A stretch of DNA of 64,000 nucleotides from Nitrospira lenta (GCF_900403705.1 NZ_OUNR01000001.1:434001-498000), one strand, 5' to 3'; shown: positions 18,424 to 28,029, numbered from the stretch's first letter. Translations and numbers: made by a program. The notes: generated by a model not told the origin, from the letters alone.

Positions 18424-18882
18424 TTAGTCGGGTACCGCTAACTGTTCTGCGTCCAACACCTGGGTCCGCGCAACCTCGTCGCCAAGGCGCCGTCCCTGCT
18501 CATTTCCTACGATCAAGACACTCTCAAAGGCCAGCACGGCCGCAGACCCGATCCACCCGACATACGGCACGGCAAACAGCAGTTGAGCCACTCCGAACGG
18601 CAAGTTCCGAATAATCGATTCCCGGAATCCGGCCGTCTCACGAACATCGAGACGCATGGTCTGCAAACCCACCAGCCGCTTCCCGATACTTCGCCCACCC
18701 GCAAACCCGTCCGCAATCAGAATGTAGACCAGTCCTGCCAGAAACCCGACCGGCGGTGCAACCTCATCGGCCGCCACGACAATGAATACATCAATGAGTT
18801 TCGCAATAAACCGATTGAGCACGTACGCTTTGGGATAGACCGCTCCATCGATGAGCTTCGCAACCGGCCCTGCCCCTATCAA
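18424..18882 (-). CDS. RDD-family membrane protein
   Basis: A 152-residue membrane protein with three to four hydrophobic segments. The family signature, an Arg followed six to seven residues later by Asp in the first helix, is seen in NRFIAKLIDVFIV, and a second conserved block is IADGFAGGRSIGKRLVGL. Some RDD proteins have been implicated in ion transport; the role here is unknown. The start codon is TTG, chosen because AAGGAG sits five bases upstream. It is the first gene after the predicted promoter of the cell-shape cluster, so it may be co-transcribed with mreB, but nothing else ties it to cell shape. Confidence 0.8.
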   Translation of the reverse strand: MIGAGPVAKLIDGAVYPKAYVLNRFIAKLIDVFIVVAADEVAPPVGFLAGLVYILIADGFAGGRSIGKRLVGLQTMRLDVRETAGFRESIIRNLPFGVAQLLFAVPYVGWIGSAAVLAFESVLIVGNEQGRRLGDEVARTQVLDAEQLAVPD

Positions 18883-18907
18883 GGAATCTCCTTCTAATTA
18901 ATGGCAA

Positions 18908-18936
18908 AGTATAACAAAATCAAACAACTTGCACAA
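18908..18936 (-). promoter_or_regulatory. Sigma70-type promoter of the RDD-mre-mrd cluster
   Basis: On the minus strand TTGTGC (18936-18931) and TATACT (18913-18908) are spaced 17 bases apart in an AT-rich stretch. Transcription would begin near 18901, about 20 bases before the TTG start of the RDD gene. Confidence 0.6.
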
Positions 18937-19166
18937 ACAAACAGCTTTCCTTCCTCTCACTTGTGCAATTGCTCTTTAAAACGACTCCGACGGGCGCCAC
19001 TAGGAGAACTACGTGGCCGGATACGGAACTGATTCGTCCATCACTCGACTCTCACGAACCCATCATCCTTCGCTAACCACCGACGGTCGATGGTCGCGCA
19101 TGATCTTGCCTTCAGCCCCAGCGCCAAGTACAATCCCCGAACCATTTTTCGACCGAGAGGATTTGC

Positions 19167-19865
19167 ATGATCAAGACAATGCGGGACGCATCGCACAACC
19201 ACCCCTGGCTGTTAAACTCAATCATGGGCATCCTGGCCATTGCCTTTGTGATTACCATGGGCTGGTGGGGATTCGGAGACCAACCGGGAAACACCGTCGC
19301 CACTGTCGGCGATTTGGCCGTCACGCGCGATGAGTTCCGGCGCGCCTACGAAAACATGTACCGCTTCTACAAAGAAAAAGTGCCGGGAGAGTTCAAGGAT
19401 GAAACGATCAAGCAATTTGTGATCGAACAACTCGTCGACAACCGTCTCTGGCTGATGGCCGCGAAAGATATGGGCATCACCGTCTCCGACGGAGACCTGC
19501 GCGAAATGATCGTGCAAGTCCCTGAGTTTCAGAAAAACGGGGCCTTCGATCCGGAGCTCTATCAACGGCTCCTGGCCGCGAATCATCTCACCCCGAAAGT
19601 CTTTGAAGAGGCGCAAGCCAAGGAAATTCTCGGCAATAAAGCGAGAATGTTTGTCCGGGACGCCATCGCCTTAACACCGTCGGAGATCTCCGAGGGACAG
19701 GCCCTGATGACCCGGCAGCCTGATGCCGATCCCACGAAAGCCACCGCGGCAAAGGATCGTGTCCTGCAAGATATGCTCTTCCAGAAACAACAACGCGCGT
19801 TAGTGGCGTTTCAGGAATCACTCAAAGGGAAAATCCCCGTCAAGGTTCATCGGGAACTACTGTAA
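19167..19865 (+). CDS. SurA-N/PpiD-like membrane protein without PPIase domain
   Basis: A 232-residue protein. An N-terminal transmembrane anchor (about 15-36, LLNSIMGILAIAFVITMGWW) is followed by a SurA/PpiD-type N-terminal chaperone domain: TVATVGDLAVTRDEFRRAYE, then FVIEQLVDNRLWLMAAKDMG, TVSDGDLREMIVQVPEFQ and FDPELYQRLLAANHLT. The usual PpiD or SurA protein continues into one or two parvulin PPIase domains; here the sequence ends about 70 residues after the SurA-N region with no parvulin motif. It should be a periplasm-facing membrane chaperone. GAGAGG precedes the ATG. It is a single rightward gene between two leftward operons. It could be a decayed PpiD or a stand-alone holdase; the first 200 residues look intact. 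Confidence 0.8.
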   Translation: MIKTMRDASHNHPWLLNSIMGILAIAFVITMGWWGFGDQPGNTVATVGDLAVTRDEFRRAYENMYRFYKEKVPGEFKDETIKQFVIEQLVDNRLWLMAAKDMGITVSDGDLREMIVQVPEFQKNGAFDPELYQRLLAANHLTPKVFEEAQAKEILGNKARMFVRDAIALTPSEISEGQALMTRQPDADPTKATAAKDRVLQDMLFQKQQRALVAFQESLKGKIPVKVHRELL

Positions 19866-19908
19866 CGCTGATCGCGTATAGGCCAGCCGCTCATTTCAAG
19901 CCGCCCGC

Positions 19909-20928
19909 TCAGAGGATCAGCATCGCATCGCCATAGCTATAAAAGCGGTAGCGCTGCTCCACTGCTTCGGCGTAGGCTTTCCGCATCATGTCCACTCCGG
20001 CGAGCGCAGAGACCAGCATCAGAAGCGTCGTCCGGGGCAGATGAAAATTTGTCATGAGCGCATCGACCACGTTGAAGCGAAATCCGGGCGAGATAAACAA
20101 CCGGCTCTCACCGACTGTCGGTTGAAGCCCCCCGGCCTGCTGCGCGGCTGATTCGAGCGCGCGGACCGCGGTGGTCCCAATCGCAATCACTCGTCCACCG
20201 GCTCGTTTTGTCTTGAGGATTGCCTCGACCGTCCGCTCACTCACGTCAAACCATTCCGTTCCCATCTGATGCTCTTCGATACGCTCGACGACCACTGGCT
20301 TAAAGGTCCCGGGCCCGACATGTAACGTGACCGCTGCTGTCTCAACGCCCCGATCCCGCAATCGGGCCATGAGTTCGGGCGTAAAATGCAGACCGGCCGT
20401 CGGAGCCGCGATCGCCCCCTCTCGATCTGCGAAACAGGTTTGATACCAGACGTGGTCCTCCGGCTGCGCGGAGCGCTTGATATAGGGAGGAAGCGGCATA
20501 CAGCCGTGAGTCCGCAGGAACTCGACAACCGGAACCGAGCTCGCAACTTTGATTTTCGTCCCGTGCTCATCGCGCTGCACGACCGTCGCACTGGCATCCC
20601 CTTCAAACAGGATCGCCTGCCCCACACGAAAATGCCCTTTGAGCATGACTTCCCAGACCGCATCACCACAATCTTTGACGAACAACACGTCCACAACCGT
20701 ACCCGTCGGCTGCTTACGTCCGGACAGACGAGCGGCCATAACCTTCGTATCGTTCACCACCAGCAAATCTCCGGGCGCCAACAACTCCGGCAGGTCAGCC
20801 ACGCGCCGATTCGATAAGTTCCCGGTCTGTGAGTCGAGACACAACAAGCGCGCAGCATGACGCGGCAGGACTGGCTCGGAGGCAATCAGAGTGGGATCGA
20901 ACGGAAAGTCGAACTCAGAGAGATTCAT
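19909..20928 (-). CDS. queA: S-adenosylmethionine:tRNA ribosyltransferase-isomerase
   Basis: A 339-residue protein, full length. It transfers the ribose part of SAM to preQ1 at position 34 of tRNAs with GUN anticodons, giving epoxyqueuosine. Family motifs include FDFPFDPTLIA, GDLLVVNDTKVMAARL, YQTCFADREGAIAAPTAGLHF, VTLHVGPGTFKPV, IAIGTTAVRALES and NFHLPRTTLLMLVSALAG. The gene abuts spoIID with no spacer, so the two are probably co-transcribed. No other queuosine genes lie in the window. Confidence 0.97.
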   Translation of the reverse strand: MNLSEFDFPFDPTLIASEPVLPRHAARLLCLDSQTGNLSNRRVADLPELLAPGDLLVVNDTKVMAARLSGRKQPTGTVVDVLFVKDCGDAVWEVMLKGHFRVGQAILFEGDASATVVQRDEHGTKIKVASSVPVVEFLRTHGCMPLPPYIKRSAQPEDHVWYQTCFADREGAIAAPTAGLHFTPELMARLRDRGVETAAVTLHVGPGTFKPVVVERIEEHQMGTEWFDVSERTVEAILKTKRAGGRVIAIGTTAVRALESAAQQAGGLQPTVGESRLFISPGFRFNVVDALMTNFHLPRTTLLMLVSALAGVDMMRKAYAEAVEQRYRFYSYGDAMLIL

Positions 20929-22155
20929 CTAGGACGTAGGCATCGGCGGCATTTTCGTCAACGCCACATTCTGCAACTCCGTACCGGGATAGTAGTACCG
21001 CAGGATAGAGGAGAAGGAATACCCGAGCTCGGCCAGCTCCTTCGCTCCCCACTGACAAAGCCCCACGGCATGACCGGCGCCGTATCCGGCCAACACGATG
21101 TCCTGGCCCATAGACTCGATTGTGAACTGCGTGCTCGGCACAACGGTGTACCCGATCGCCTTGCGCAGCTCCTCACCGCGCAAGATAAGCTCGCCCTTGG
21201 AGTGCAGAATACGTAACTTAGACACACGTCCGGCGCGACTGAATCCCACCGGCGTCATGGTGGCGATCGTCCCTACCGAGAAGCCCTGCTGCCGAAGATT
21301 CCGCTCCAGTGTCGCCACTCTGAAAGACGCCTTCCACTGATAATACGGAGACTCCACGTCGAAGGGACATTCCACGCCTTTCAGATACGGCAGATCCTTC
21401 GACCACACCACCATCGCATCCTCGGTAATCCCTGCCGCAGTCGAAGAAAACGCGGCGTAGATCGGCGCACCATCATGAGTCACCACGAGACCACGAGTGG
21501 ATTCCACCGCTTCCTGCACACGCGCGTCCACCCCCTGCCGCCCGCGATAGACCTGATCTTGGATGCTTGACGCCACATCATAGTCACGCGACGCACTCAG
21601 CATATGCTGATAGAGCGCATAGGTCCTGGCCGCGACGGCCTGCACTTTGAGCATTTCACGGTGCCAAGTCGAATTCACTTCAGCCGGCACCACCCCTTTG
21701 ACATACTCCTCAAGATCGACCTGGTTGATCACAAGCAGGCCTTTCCCACGTCGAACGATATGCACCATCCCACTCACATGCAGCGCACCCCGCTCATCGC
21801 CAGGCTGCAACGCCGCACCGTGGCTTCCGCTGGATACCCGGGGCAACCAGAGCTTGAGATCATGCTCGCCCGCGCGCAGCGTGAGCTGCTCCCCCGCCAC
21901 TCGCGTCCCGTTGACCAAGAGCGCCGCTCCGCGCAACTCGATATGCACAACCGTATTGTAAGATTGCGACCGGCTCTGCCCATCGGTGAGCCACACCACG
22001 CTCTCCGCGCGCACATCGAGTCGATGGACCTCGGATGCCATTAAGACGCGAATGGACTCGGCCGCCTGAACCGGCGCGCTGAGGGCAACGATACCCCCGA
22101 ATAGAACCCAGAGGACCGCCAGCCGTCGAACATATCCTAGCGTTTGAATAGCCAT
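20929..22155 (-). CDS. SpoIID/LytB-domain exported protein
   Basis: A 408-residue protein with a signal peptide (about 1-31, VLWVLFGGIVALSAPVQA). The SpoIID/LytB domain (about 130-390) contains VDLEEYVKGVVPAEVNSTWH, EMLKVQAVAARTYALYQ, STRGLVVTHDGAPIYAAFSS and the C-terminal GYGAGHAVGLCQWGAKELA. Characterised SpoIID is a lytic transglycosylase that cuts denuded glycan strands during sporulation; the domain is widespread in non-sporulating bacteria, where it is thought to act in cell-wall remodelling. It directly precedes queA. Its first 19 bases overlap the end of the DUF2905 gene. Confidence 0.9.
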   Translation of the reverse strand: MAIQTLGYVRRLAVLWVLFGGIVALSAPVQAAESIRVLMASEVHRLDVRAESVVWLTDGQSRSQSYNTVVHIELRGAALLVNGTRVAGEQLTLRAGEHDLKLWLPRVSSGSHGAALQPGDERGALHVSGMVHIVRRGKGLLVINQVDLEEYVKGVVPAEVNSTWHREMLKVQAVAARTYALYQHMLSASRDYDVASSIQDQVYRGRQGVDARVQEAVESTRGLVVTHDGAPIYAAFSSTAAGITEDAMVVWSKDLPYLKGVECPFDVESPYYQWKASFRVATLERNLRQQGFSVGTIATMTPVGFSRAGRVSKLRILHSKGELILRGEELRKAIGYTVVPSTQFTIESMGQDIVLAGYGAGHAVGLCQWGAKELAELGYSFSSILRYYYPGTELQNVALTKMPPMPTS

Positions 22156-22394
22156 GATAGAAGATAGAATAGCAGAGTTAGCCCGATACTGAGCACCAGG
22201 CTGGTGCCAAGAGGAGCGTAAAAGGAGAACTGCTCACGCTTAATTGAAATGTCGCCCGGCAGTTTTCCGAGCCAACCGCCAAACCATCCGCTCACGCCTG
22301 GGATCCGGTCGCTCAGGACAAACAACAAACCCACGACGACCAATCCGCACCCGGCTGCAATCAAGAGCTTCCCGAAGGCGCCCCATTCGCCCAT
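22137..22394 (-). CDS. DUF2905-family small membrane protein
   Basis: An 85-residue protein with two transmembrane helices (about 8-27 and 61-83) and the family core WLGKLPGDISIKRE between them. The function of the family is unknown. It overlaps the start of the SpoIID-domain gene by 19 bases and lies 88 bp downstream of asd, so it belongs to the same leftward transcript. Confidence 0.85.
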   Translation of the reverse strand: MGEWGAFGKLLIAAGCGLVVVGLLFVLSDRIPGVSGWFGGWLGKLPGDISIKREQFSFYAPLGTSLVLSIGLTLLFYLLSWLFKR

Positions 22395-22482
22395 CAGCTC
22401 AGCACCCGACAGGCCGCGCTCCAGACGACTGGCACCGCGGCGCGCTCACGAAATACATCGACGGCAACCCACAGACCACTCA

Positions 22483-23505
22483 TCAGCCCCGCACCAGGGA
22501 TTCGGCAATTTGAACGGCGTTCAAAGCCGCGCCTTTTCGAAGATTGTCGGACACGACCCACAGGTTGAGTCCGTTCGTCACCGAAGCATCTTCACGGATG
22601 CGACCGACATAGACTTCGTCTTTCCCCGTCGCATCCAGCGGCATAGGATAGAGTTTCTTCAACGGGTCATCGTAGACCAACACCCCCGGCATCGCCGCCA
22701 ACGCCGCACGAGCCTCATTAGGAGTCAACGGCTTCTCCAACTCCACATTGATGGACTCGGAATGACAGCGCAACACCGGCACTCGCACAGTGGTGGAAGT
22801 CACCCGCATCGTCGGCGCATCCAGAATCTTTCTCGTTTCCCTGACGATCTTGATCTCTTCAGAGCACTCGCCGCCCTCTGAAAATGAACCGATATGCGGC
22901 AACAGATTGAAGGCAATCTGGTAGGGATAGACTTCCGCCTTCACGTCACGAAAGGCCATCAACGCCCTCGTCTGGTCCAGCAATTCGTCCATCGCGGCGG
23001 CGCCGGTTCCTGATACCGATTGAAACGTCGTCACCACCACGCGCTTCACCCCTACCGCATCGTGGAGCGGCTTGAGCGCCATCACCAGAGGAGTCGTCGT
23101 ACAATTGGGAATAGACACAATTCCCCGGGGCAACGATCGCAACGCCGAAGCATTCACTTCCGGCACTACCAGCGGCACTTGGGGATCCATCCGAAAGACC
23201 CCGCTGTCGTCGATGACCACGACTCCGGCCGCACCCAACCGGGGACCATACTCCTTACTGATGGAGTCCGTCGCGGAGATGAAGGCGAAATCGACGCCGG
23301 CAAAAGAAGAGGACTCGGTCAATTCTTCGACCGTCCACTCCTTGCCCTGGCAGGTCATGACCTCACCGGCTGAGCGTTTCGACGCGAACAACCGGAGTCC
23401 GGCCAGCGGGAAGTTCCGCTCTTCGAGAATCTCCAGACTCTCTTTGCCGACCGCGCCGGTCGCCCCGAGAATGGCTATAGTATAGGCTGACTTTTTCTTA
23501 AGCAT
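22483..23505 (-). CDS. asd: Aspartate-semialdehyde dehydrogenase
   Basis: A 340-residue enzyme. It reduces aspartyl-4-phosphate to aspartate semialdehyde with NADPH, feeding lysine/diaminopimelate, threonine and methionine synthesis. It has the N-terminal Rossmann motif AILGATGAVGKE, the catalytic Cys in SIPNCTTTPLVMALKPLHD, and VTTFQSVSGTGAAAMDEL. The frame opens further upstream (23535), but the ATG at 23505 starts the conserved domain, has AGGA upstream and avoids overlap with the NHL gene. The leftward neighbours make wall-related proteins, which agrees with a role in diaminopimelate supply. Confidence 0.96.
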   Translation of the reverse strand: MLKKKSAYTIAILGATGAVGKESLEILEERNFPLAGLRLFASKRSAGEVMTCQGKEWTVEELTESSSFAGVDFAFISATDSISKEYGPRLGAAGVVVIDDSGVFRMDPQVPLVVPEVNASALRSLPRGIVSIPNCTTTPLVMALKPLHDAVGVKRVVVTTFQSVSGTGAAAMDELLDQTRALMAFRDVKAEVYPYQIAFNLLPHIGSFSEGGECSEEIKIVRETRKILDAPTMRVTSTTVRVPVLRCHSESINVELEKPLTPNEARAALAAMPGVLVYDDPLKKLYPMPLDATGKDEVYVGRIREDASVTNGLNLWVVSDNLRKGAALNAVQIAESLVRG

Positions 23506-23515
23506 GTGCAGGATC

Positions 23516-24718
23516 CTATTCCAGCGAGAGGGCACGAATACGGTGGTTAAAGGTGTCCGCGATCAAGAGTGTCCGCTCGCCATCCGTGACAATACCGAAG
23601 GGATAACACAGGCCTGCCTCCAATGCCGTCCCACCGTCACCGGCGGATGAAGCGGATCCGGTACCGGCCATGCGCGTCAAGAGACCCGTCGCACGCTCCC
23701 ATCGGCGAATCAAGTGGCTGTCCGAATCCGTCAGGAACAGATTACCATCTCGATCCAGCGCAATTCCTGACGGCCTGGAGACGCTTGAAGACGGCGGATC
23801 CTCGGGCGACTGATAGCGATAGCTTCCCCCGTCACCGACCGCCGTCGCAATCATACCGGTGGCAAGATCGACGGATCGGATACGACTATTGAACGTATCG
23901 GCAATATAGAGCGTCCCCGCTGCAACGGCTAACCCGCTGGGCCCGGCAAGGCTTGATTCTGCCGCCGGCTTGCCGTCTCCATCGTAGGCCGCCGATCCCA
24001 TTCCTGCAACGGTGCGGATCATCCCGGTCTTCAGGTCGACGGCCCGCACACGGTTATTACTCTGATCGGCGATATACAGCTGCCCCTGCGCATCGACGGC
24101 CAAGGCGGCCGGTTCGTTGAGCGCCGCATGATCGGCCGGCCCGCCGTCTCCGAAGAACCGTGCCTGCCCGGTGCCGGCAATGGTCGTGATGATCCCGGTC
24201 TGAGCATCCACCCGGCGCACCCGATGGTTCATGGTATCGGCAATGTAGAGGTGGCCCTGCGCATCGACGGCGACGGCTGTGGGAAAGTTCAGCAACGCCT
24301 CAGTGGCAGGCCCACCATCTCCCCCGTACCGTTTGGGCGCCGCTGCCCCGACGAGATACCGCACCGTCCCGCTTAGATCCGTCTGTTGGGTAAACTGCTC
24401 GGTCGTCTTCTGGCTCGCCTCGGCGAAGGGATCAACATCTTCCTCAGGGGCCACATCGCCACTGCTTGATTGAGAAGCCGGCGCGACTTCTTCAGATGCA
24501 CAGCCGACCACCGTAGAAATCAGACCGGTGACGCGATCCACCCGCCTCACGACGTGGTTTTCAGAGTCCGCGATAAAGAGATTCCCTTGGCTATCGATTG
24601 CCAGGCCCTTCGGCTCATTTAAGCACGCCTGCAACGCCAGCCTGCCGTCGCCGCTGAACCCAGGCTCGCCGATGCCGGCCCGTGTCGCAAGAGTCCCGGA
24701 TGTAAAGAGGGTCGCCAT
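23516..24718 (-). CDS. NHL-repeat beta-propeller protein
   Basis: A 400-residue protein made of at least five NHL repeats, each with a core like GLAIDSQGNLFIADSENHVV or AVDAQGHLYIADTMNHRVRR followed by VDxxTGxIxTIAGTG. It should fold as a beta-propeller. No signal peptide is visible: the N-terminus reads MATLFTSGTLATRAG. A low-complexity linker of about 40 residues (SEEVAPASQSSSGDVAPEED) interrupts the first two repeats. NHL propellers bind proteins, RNA or glycans; no catalytic residue can be assigned. GGAG lies five bases before the ATG at 24718. It sits between leuB (12 bp gap) and asd, but the sequence gives no reason to link it to amino-acid synthesis. Confidence 0.85.
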   Translation of the reverse strand: MATLFTSGTLATRAGIGEPGFSGDGRLALQACLNEPKGLAIDSQGNLFIADSENHVVRRVDRVTGLISTVVGCASEEVAPASQSSSGDVAPEEDVDPFAEASQKTTEQFTQQTDLSGTVRYLVGAAAPKRYGGDGGPATEALLNFPTAVAVDAQGHLYIADTMNHRVRRVDAQTGIITTIAGTGQARFFGDGGPADHAALNEPAALAVDAQGQLYIADQSNNRVRAVDLKTGMIRTVAGMGSAAYDGDGKPAAESSLAGPSGLAVAAGTLYIADTFNSRIRSVDLATGMIATAVGDGGSYRYQSPEDPPSSSVSRPSGIALDRDGNLFLTDSDSHLIRRWERATGLLTRMAGTGSASSAGDGGTALEAGLCYPFGIVTDGERTLLIADTFNHRIRALSLE

Positions 24719-24730
24719 GCGCACTCCGCC

Positions 24731-25804
24731 TCAGTTCAAATTGCGTAAAATGGCATCGCCCATTTCGGTCGTGCCGACGACTCTGGTGTCCGGACCCTGA
24801 ATGTCCTTGGTGCGGTACCCCATATCGAGCGTTTTGACGATGGCCTGCTCGATCGCCTCGGCTTCCTTCTCGAGTTTGAACGCGTAGGACAACATCATGC
24901 CCGCGGAGGCGATCGTCGCGATGGGATTCGCAATGTTCTTGCCTGCGATATCCGGAGCGCTGCCATGAATCGGCTCAAACAATCCGACCTTGGCGCCGAT
25001 ACTGGCCGACGGCAACATGCCGATCGATCCGGTCAGCATGGCCGCTTCATCGCTGAGAATGTCACCGAAAATATTGTTGCACACCATGACATCGAACTGG
25101 CGCGGATTGCGGACCAGCTGCATCGCGGCATTGTCGACATAGATATGATGCAATTCGACGTCCGGATAACTCTTCTGCACCTCGATCATCACTCGGCGCC
25201 ATAATTCGGACGACTCCAGCACATTCGCCTTATCGACCGACGTGACTTTTTTCCGCCGCTTGCGCGCCGCTTCGAAGGCCACCTTGCCGATCCGGCGAAT
25301 CTCTTCGGTCGTATAGACTTCCGTGTTCACCCCGCGCTCTTCACCGTTCGGCAGCTTTTCAATCCCCTTCGGTTTCCCGAAATAGATGCCACCGGTCAGT
25401 TCACGCACGACAAGAATATCGATCCCTTCAATCACTTCTCGCTTCAACGTCGAAGCATCCACCAGGTTGGGATACACCTTGGCCGGACGTAAATTGGCAT
25501 AGAGGCCCAAGGCTTCACGGATACCGAGTAGTGCCCGCTCGGGACGAAGGCTATACTCCAACCCTTCCCATTTGGGGCCACCGACGGCGCCCAGCAAGAC
25601 CGCGTCGCTTTGCTTGGCCAAGGCCAATGTCTCTTGCGGCAGCGGCACACCCACTTTGTCGATCGCCTGCCCGCCGATGTCGGCCGAGGTGAATTCAAAT
25701 GTGTGCTGATACTTTTCCCCGATGGCCTGCAATACCTTGACCGCTTCGGGAACGATCTCGCGCCCGACTCCATCACCCGCCAAGACTGCAATCTTCGCTT
25801 TCAC
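24731..25804 (-). CDS. leuB: 3-isopropylmalate dehydrogenase
   Basis: A 357-residue enzyme that oxidises and decarboxylates 3-isopropylmalate to 2-oxoisocaproate with NAD+, the third step of leucine synthesis. Conserved blocks are [82 protein letters not shown] and [17 protein letters not shown]. The start codon is GTG, with AAGGAG nine bases upstream. It lies two genes downstream of leuA. The isomerase genes leuCD are not in the window. Confidence 0.97.
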   Translation of the reverse strand: MKAKIAVLAGDGVGREIVPEAVKVLQAIGEKYQHTFEFTSADIGGQAIDKVGVPLPQETLALAKQSDAVLLGAVGGPKWEGLEYSLRPERALLGIREALGLYANLRPAKVYPNLVDASTLKREVIEGIDILVVRELTGGIYFGKPKGIEKLPNGEERGVNTEVYTTEEIRRIGKVAFEAARKRRKKVTSVDKANVLESSELWRRVMIEVQKSYPDVELHHIYVDNAAMQLVRNPRQFDVMVCNNIFGDILSDEAAMLTGSIGMLPSASIGAKVGLFEPIHGSAPDIAGKNIANPIATIASAGMMLSYAFKLEKEAEAIEQAIVKTLDMGYRTKDIQGPDTRVVGTTEMGDAILRNLN

Positions 25805-25840
25805 GTGACGCCACTCCTTCCTGAGAACAAACTGGATTCG

Positions 25841-26203
25841 CTACTCCGTGACCTGCTCATCTTCAATTCGCCAGGCCGGATCAACCAGACACAAAAATTC
25901 AATGTCCGTCATACCGATGTTTTCGAGCGACTGATTCTCTCCAGGCGGCACGTACACAATCGATCCGCCTTCGACGAGCTCCGTCTCGCTCCCGATACTG
26001 AACCGTCCCTGCCGTCCGATAAAGTAGTACACCTCTGACGACGTCAGCTTGTGCCACTTGGACCGCCGTCCGGGAGCCAACCGGCCATGCGCAAGACTAT
26101 AGCCCAGCTGCACCGGCTGTTTGGCCGGATGCAACAGTTCGCGAAGAGCCGTATGGTCTCCGGCAAGAAATTCCGGGCATTCCAAGAGAGTGCGCTTGAG
26201 CAT
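25841..26203 (-). CDS. Small cupin-domain protein
   Basis: A protein of about 120 residues with a single cupin barrel: motif 1-like region WHKLTSSEVYYFIGRQGRFSI and motif 2-like GSIVYVPPGENQSLENIG. Only one clear metal-type His is seen in motif 1 (WHK), so metal binding is uncertain. Small cupins serve as sugar isomerases, dioxygenases or ligand sensors; the substrate cannot be told. It lies between leuA and leuB, 36 bp before leuB, and so is probably expressed under the leuA T-box. The frame also opens at a GTG at 26245; the ATG at 26203 is preferred but not certain. Confidence 0.75.
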   Translation of the reverse strand: MLKRTLLECPEFLAGDHTALRELLHPAKQPVQLGYSLAHGRLAPGRRSKWHKLTSSEVYYFIGRQGRFSIGSETELVEGGSIVYVPPGENQSLENIGMTDIEFLCLVDPAWRIEDEQVTE

Positions 26204-26287
26204 GGGAGACCGCCCCAACCTGTCCGCAACTAGGCTAACCGCCACGTGCGGACACCAGGGGCCGTCACTCTAGCGTGGCGAGAACGG

Positions 26288-27835
26288 TCAAATCAAGCGG
26301 ACTTTCTGCTCCCCCTCTGCCTGTTTCGAGGCCATATACGCGAGCCGATTCAGCGCATTGAGGTACGCCCGGGCCGCGGCCATGATGATATCTGTATCCG
26401 CCCCATGCCCTGAGACCGTGCGGCCATCCTCTTCCACGCGCACGGAGACTTCACCCTGCGCGTCGGTCCCGCCCGTAATGGCATTGACGCCGAACATCAA
26501 CAGCTTACTCTTCGTCTTCGTGATCGCAGCAATCGTCCGATAGACCGCATCGACCGGCCCGTCGCCGGTGCCTGATTCCGTAATCACCTGACCGTCAATG
26601 TGCAGCTCCACCGTCGCCGTCGGCACGAGGTTCGTGCCGCTTTCGACATGGAATGACTTCAACACAATCCGCTCCGTCATCTTGGCCAGCTCTTCCGACA
26701 CGATCACTTCCAAATCTTCCTCGAAAATTTCCTTCTTCTGATCCGCCAGCTTTTTGAAACGCTCAAACGCATGGTTGAGCTCTTCATCGCTGAGCTTGTA
26801 CCCCAAATCTTCCAACCGCTGCCGGAATGCATGACGCCCGGACAACTTGCCCATGACCATCTTGCTCTCGATCAACCCGATCGATTCCGGCCGCATGATT
26901 TCGTAGGTGGTCTTATCCTTCAACAACCCATCCTGGTGAATACCGGACGTGTGCGCAAACGCATTCGCACCGACGATCGCCTTATTCGGCTGCACGACCA
27001 TCCCGGTAATCTTACTGACTAACCGGCTCGTCTTGGCGATCTCTTCCGTCCGGATGCCCGTATCGGCGCGATAAAAGTCCTTCCGGGTCCTGAGTCCCAT
27101 GACGATTTCTTCCAACGACGTGTTGCCGGCCCGTTCGCCGATCCCGTTGATCGTACACTCCACCTGACCAGCCCCGTTAACGATCGCCGCCAAACTGTTC
27201 GCAACGGCGACACCCAAATCGTTGTGGCAATGGACCGAAATCACCGCCTGCTTGGCATTGGGCACTTTGTCGAAAATCCCTTTGATCAACGCGCCGAACT
27301 CTTGTGGCACGGCATAGCCCACCGTATCGGGAATGTTGATTGTCCCTGCTCCGGCGGCAATCACCGCTTCAATCACCTCATAGACATAGGACTGGTCCGA
27401 GCGGCTTGCATCCATCAAGGAGAATTCCACGTCAGGCATATAGCTCCGCGCGCGCTGCACCATCTCGACCGCGCGCTTCTTGGCTTCCTCTCGCGTCATC
27501 CTGAACTGATGCTTCAGATGGATGTCGGACGTCGAGAGGAACGTGTGAATCCTGGCCTTCGGCGCGCCCTTGAGCGCTTCCCAGGCCCGGTCGATGTCTT
27601 CCGGACGAGCCCGCGCGAGACTACAGACCGTCGGCCCTTCGACCTCCAATGCAATTCTGCGGACCGCTTCAAAATCACCGGGTGAGCTGTAGGCGAACCC
27701 GGCCTCGATGATATCGACGCCGAGCCGCGCCAGCTGCTTCGCCACCATGACTTTCTCTTCCACGTTCATGCTGGCGCCGGGCGATTGCTCCCCGTCGCGC
27801 AACGTTGTATCGAAAATACGAATCATCCGTTCCAT
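26288..27835 (-). CDS. leuA: 2-isopropylmalate synthase
   Basis: A 515-residue enzyme that condenses acetyl-CoA with 2-oxoisovalerate, the committed step of leucine synthesis. The catalytic TIM barrel begins RIFDTTLRDGEQSPGASM and includes ISVHCHNDLGVAVANSLAA (metal-binding HxH) and GIGERAGNTSLEEIVM. The C-terminal regulatory domain for leucine feedback (about 385-510) contains ATVELHIDG, GTGDGPVDAVYRTI and ALNRLAY. GGAGGAG precedes the ATG. A leucine T-box riboswitch lies in its 5' leader, so it is controlled both by tRNA-Leu charging and, by family, by leucine. Confidence 0.97.
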   Translation of the reverse strand: MERMIRIFDTTLRDGEQSPGASMNVEEKVMVAKQLARLGVDIIEAGFAYSSPGDFEAVRRIALEVEGPTVCSLARARPEDIDRAWEALKGAPKARIHTFLSTSDIHLKHQFRMTREEAKKRAVEMVQRARSYMPDVEFSLMDASRSDQSYVYEVIEAVIAAGAGTINIPDTVGYAVPQEFGALIKGIFDKVPNAKQAVISVHCHNDLGVAVANSLAAIVNGAGQVECTINGIGERAGNTSLEEIVMGLRTRKDFYRADTGIRTEEIAKTSRLVSKITGMVVQPNKAIVGANAFAHTSGIHQDGLLKDKTTYEIMRPESIGLIESKMVMGKLSGRHAFRQRLEDLGYKLSDEELNHAFERFKKLADQKKEIFEEDLEVIVSEELAKMTERIVLKSFHVESGTNLVPTATVELHIDGQVITESGTGDGPVDAVYRTIAAITKTKSKLLMFGVNAITGGTDAQGEVSVRVEEDGRTVSGHGADTDIIMAAARAYLNALNRLAYMASKQAEGEQKVRLI

Positions 27836-28029
27836 GGTTTCTCCTCCTTCACGCCTCCATCAGGATGCTCAAACAGACCACCGGGCTCACCCGCCCAACC
27901 CCGGCGCGCCGTGACGCGCCGTTCCACGGACAAGGCCACATGGACGACAATCCCGGAGGCGTACTTCCGCAGTACACCGAAGGGGTCGACGATCGAGAAC
28001 GCTGCAGGGGAGCTTGTTCGTCAGCCTTA

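Noticed and set aside
19013-19333. 106-codon plus-strand frame before the SurA-N gene
   Set aside because: Overlaps the SurA-N gene in another frame; Pro/Arg/His-rich and without ribosome binding site.
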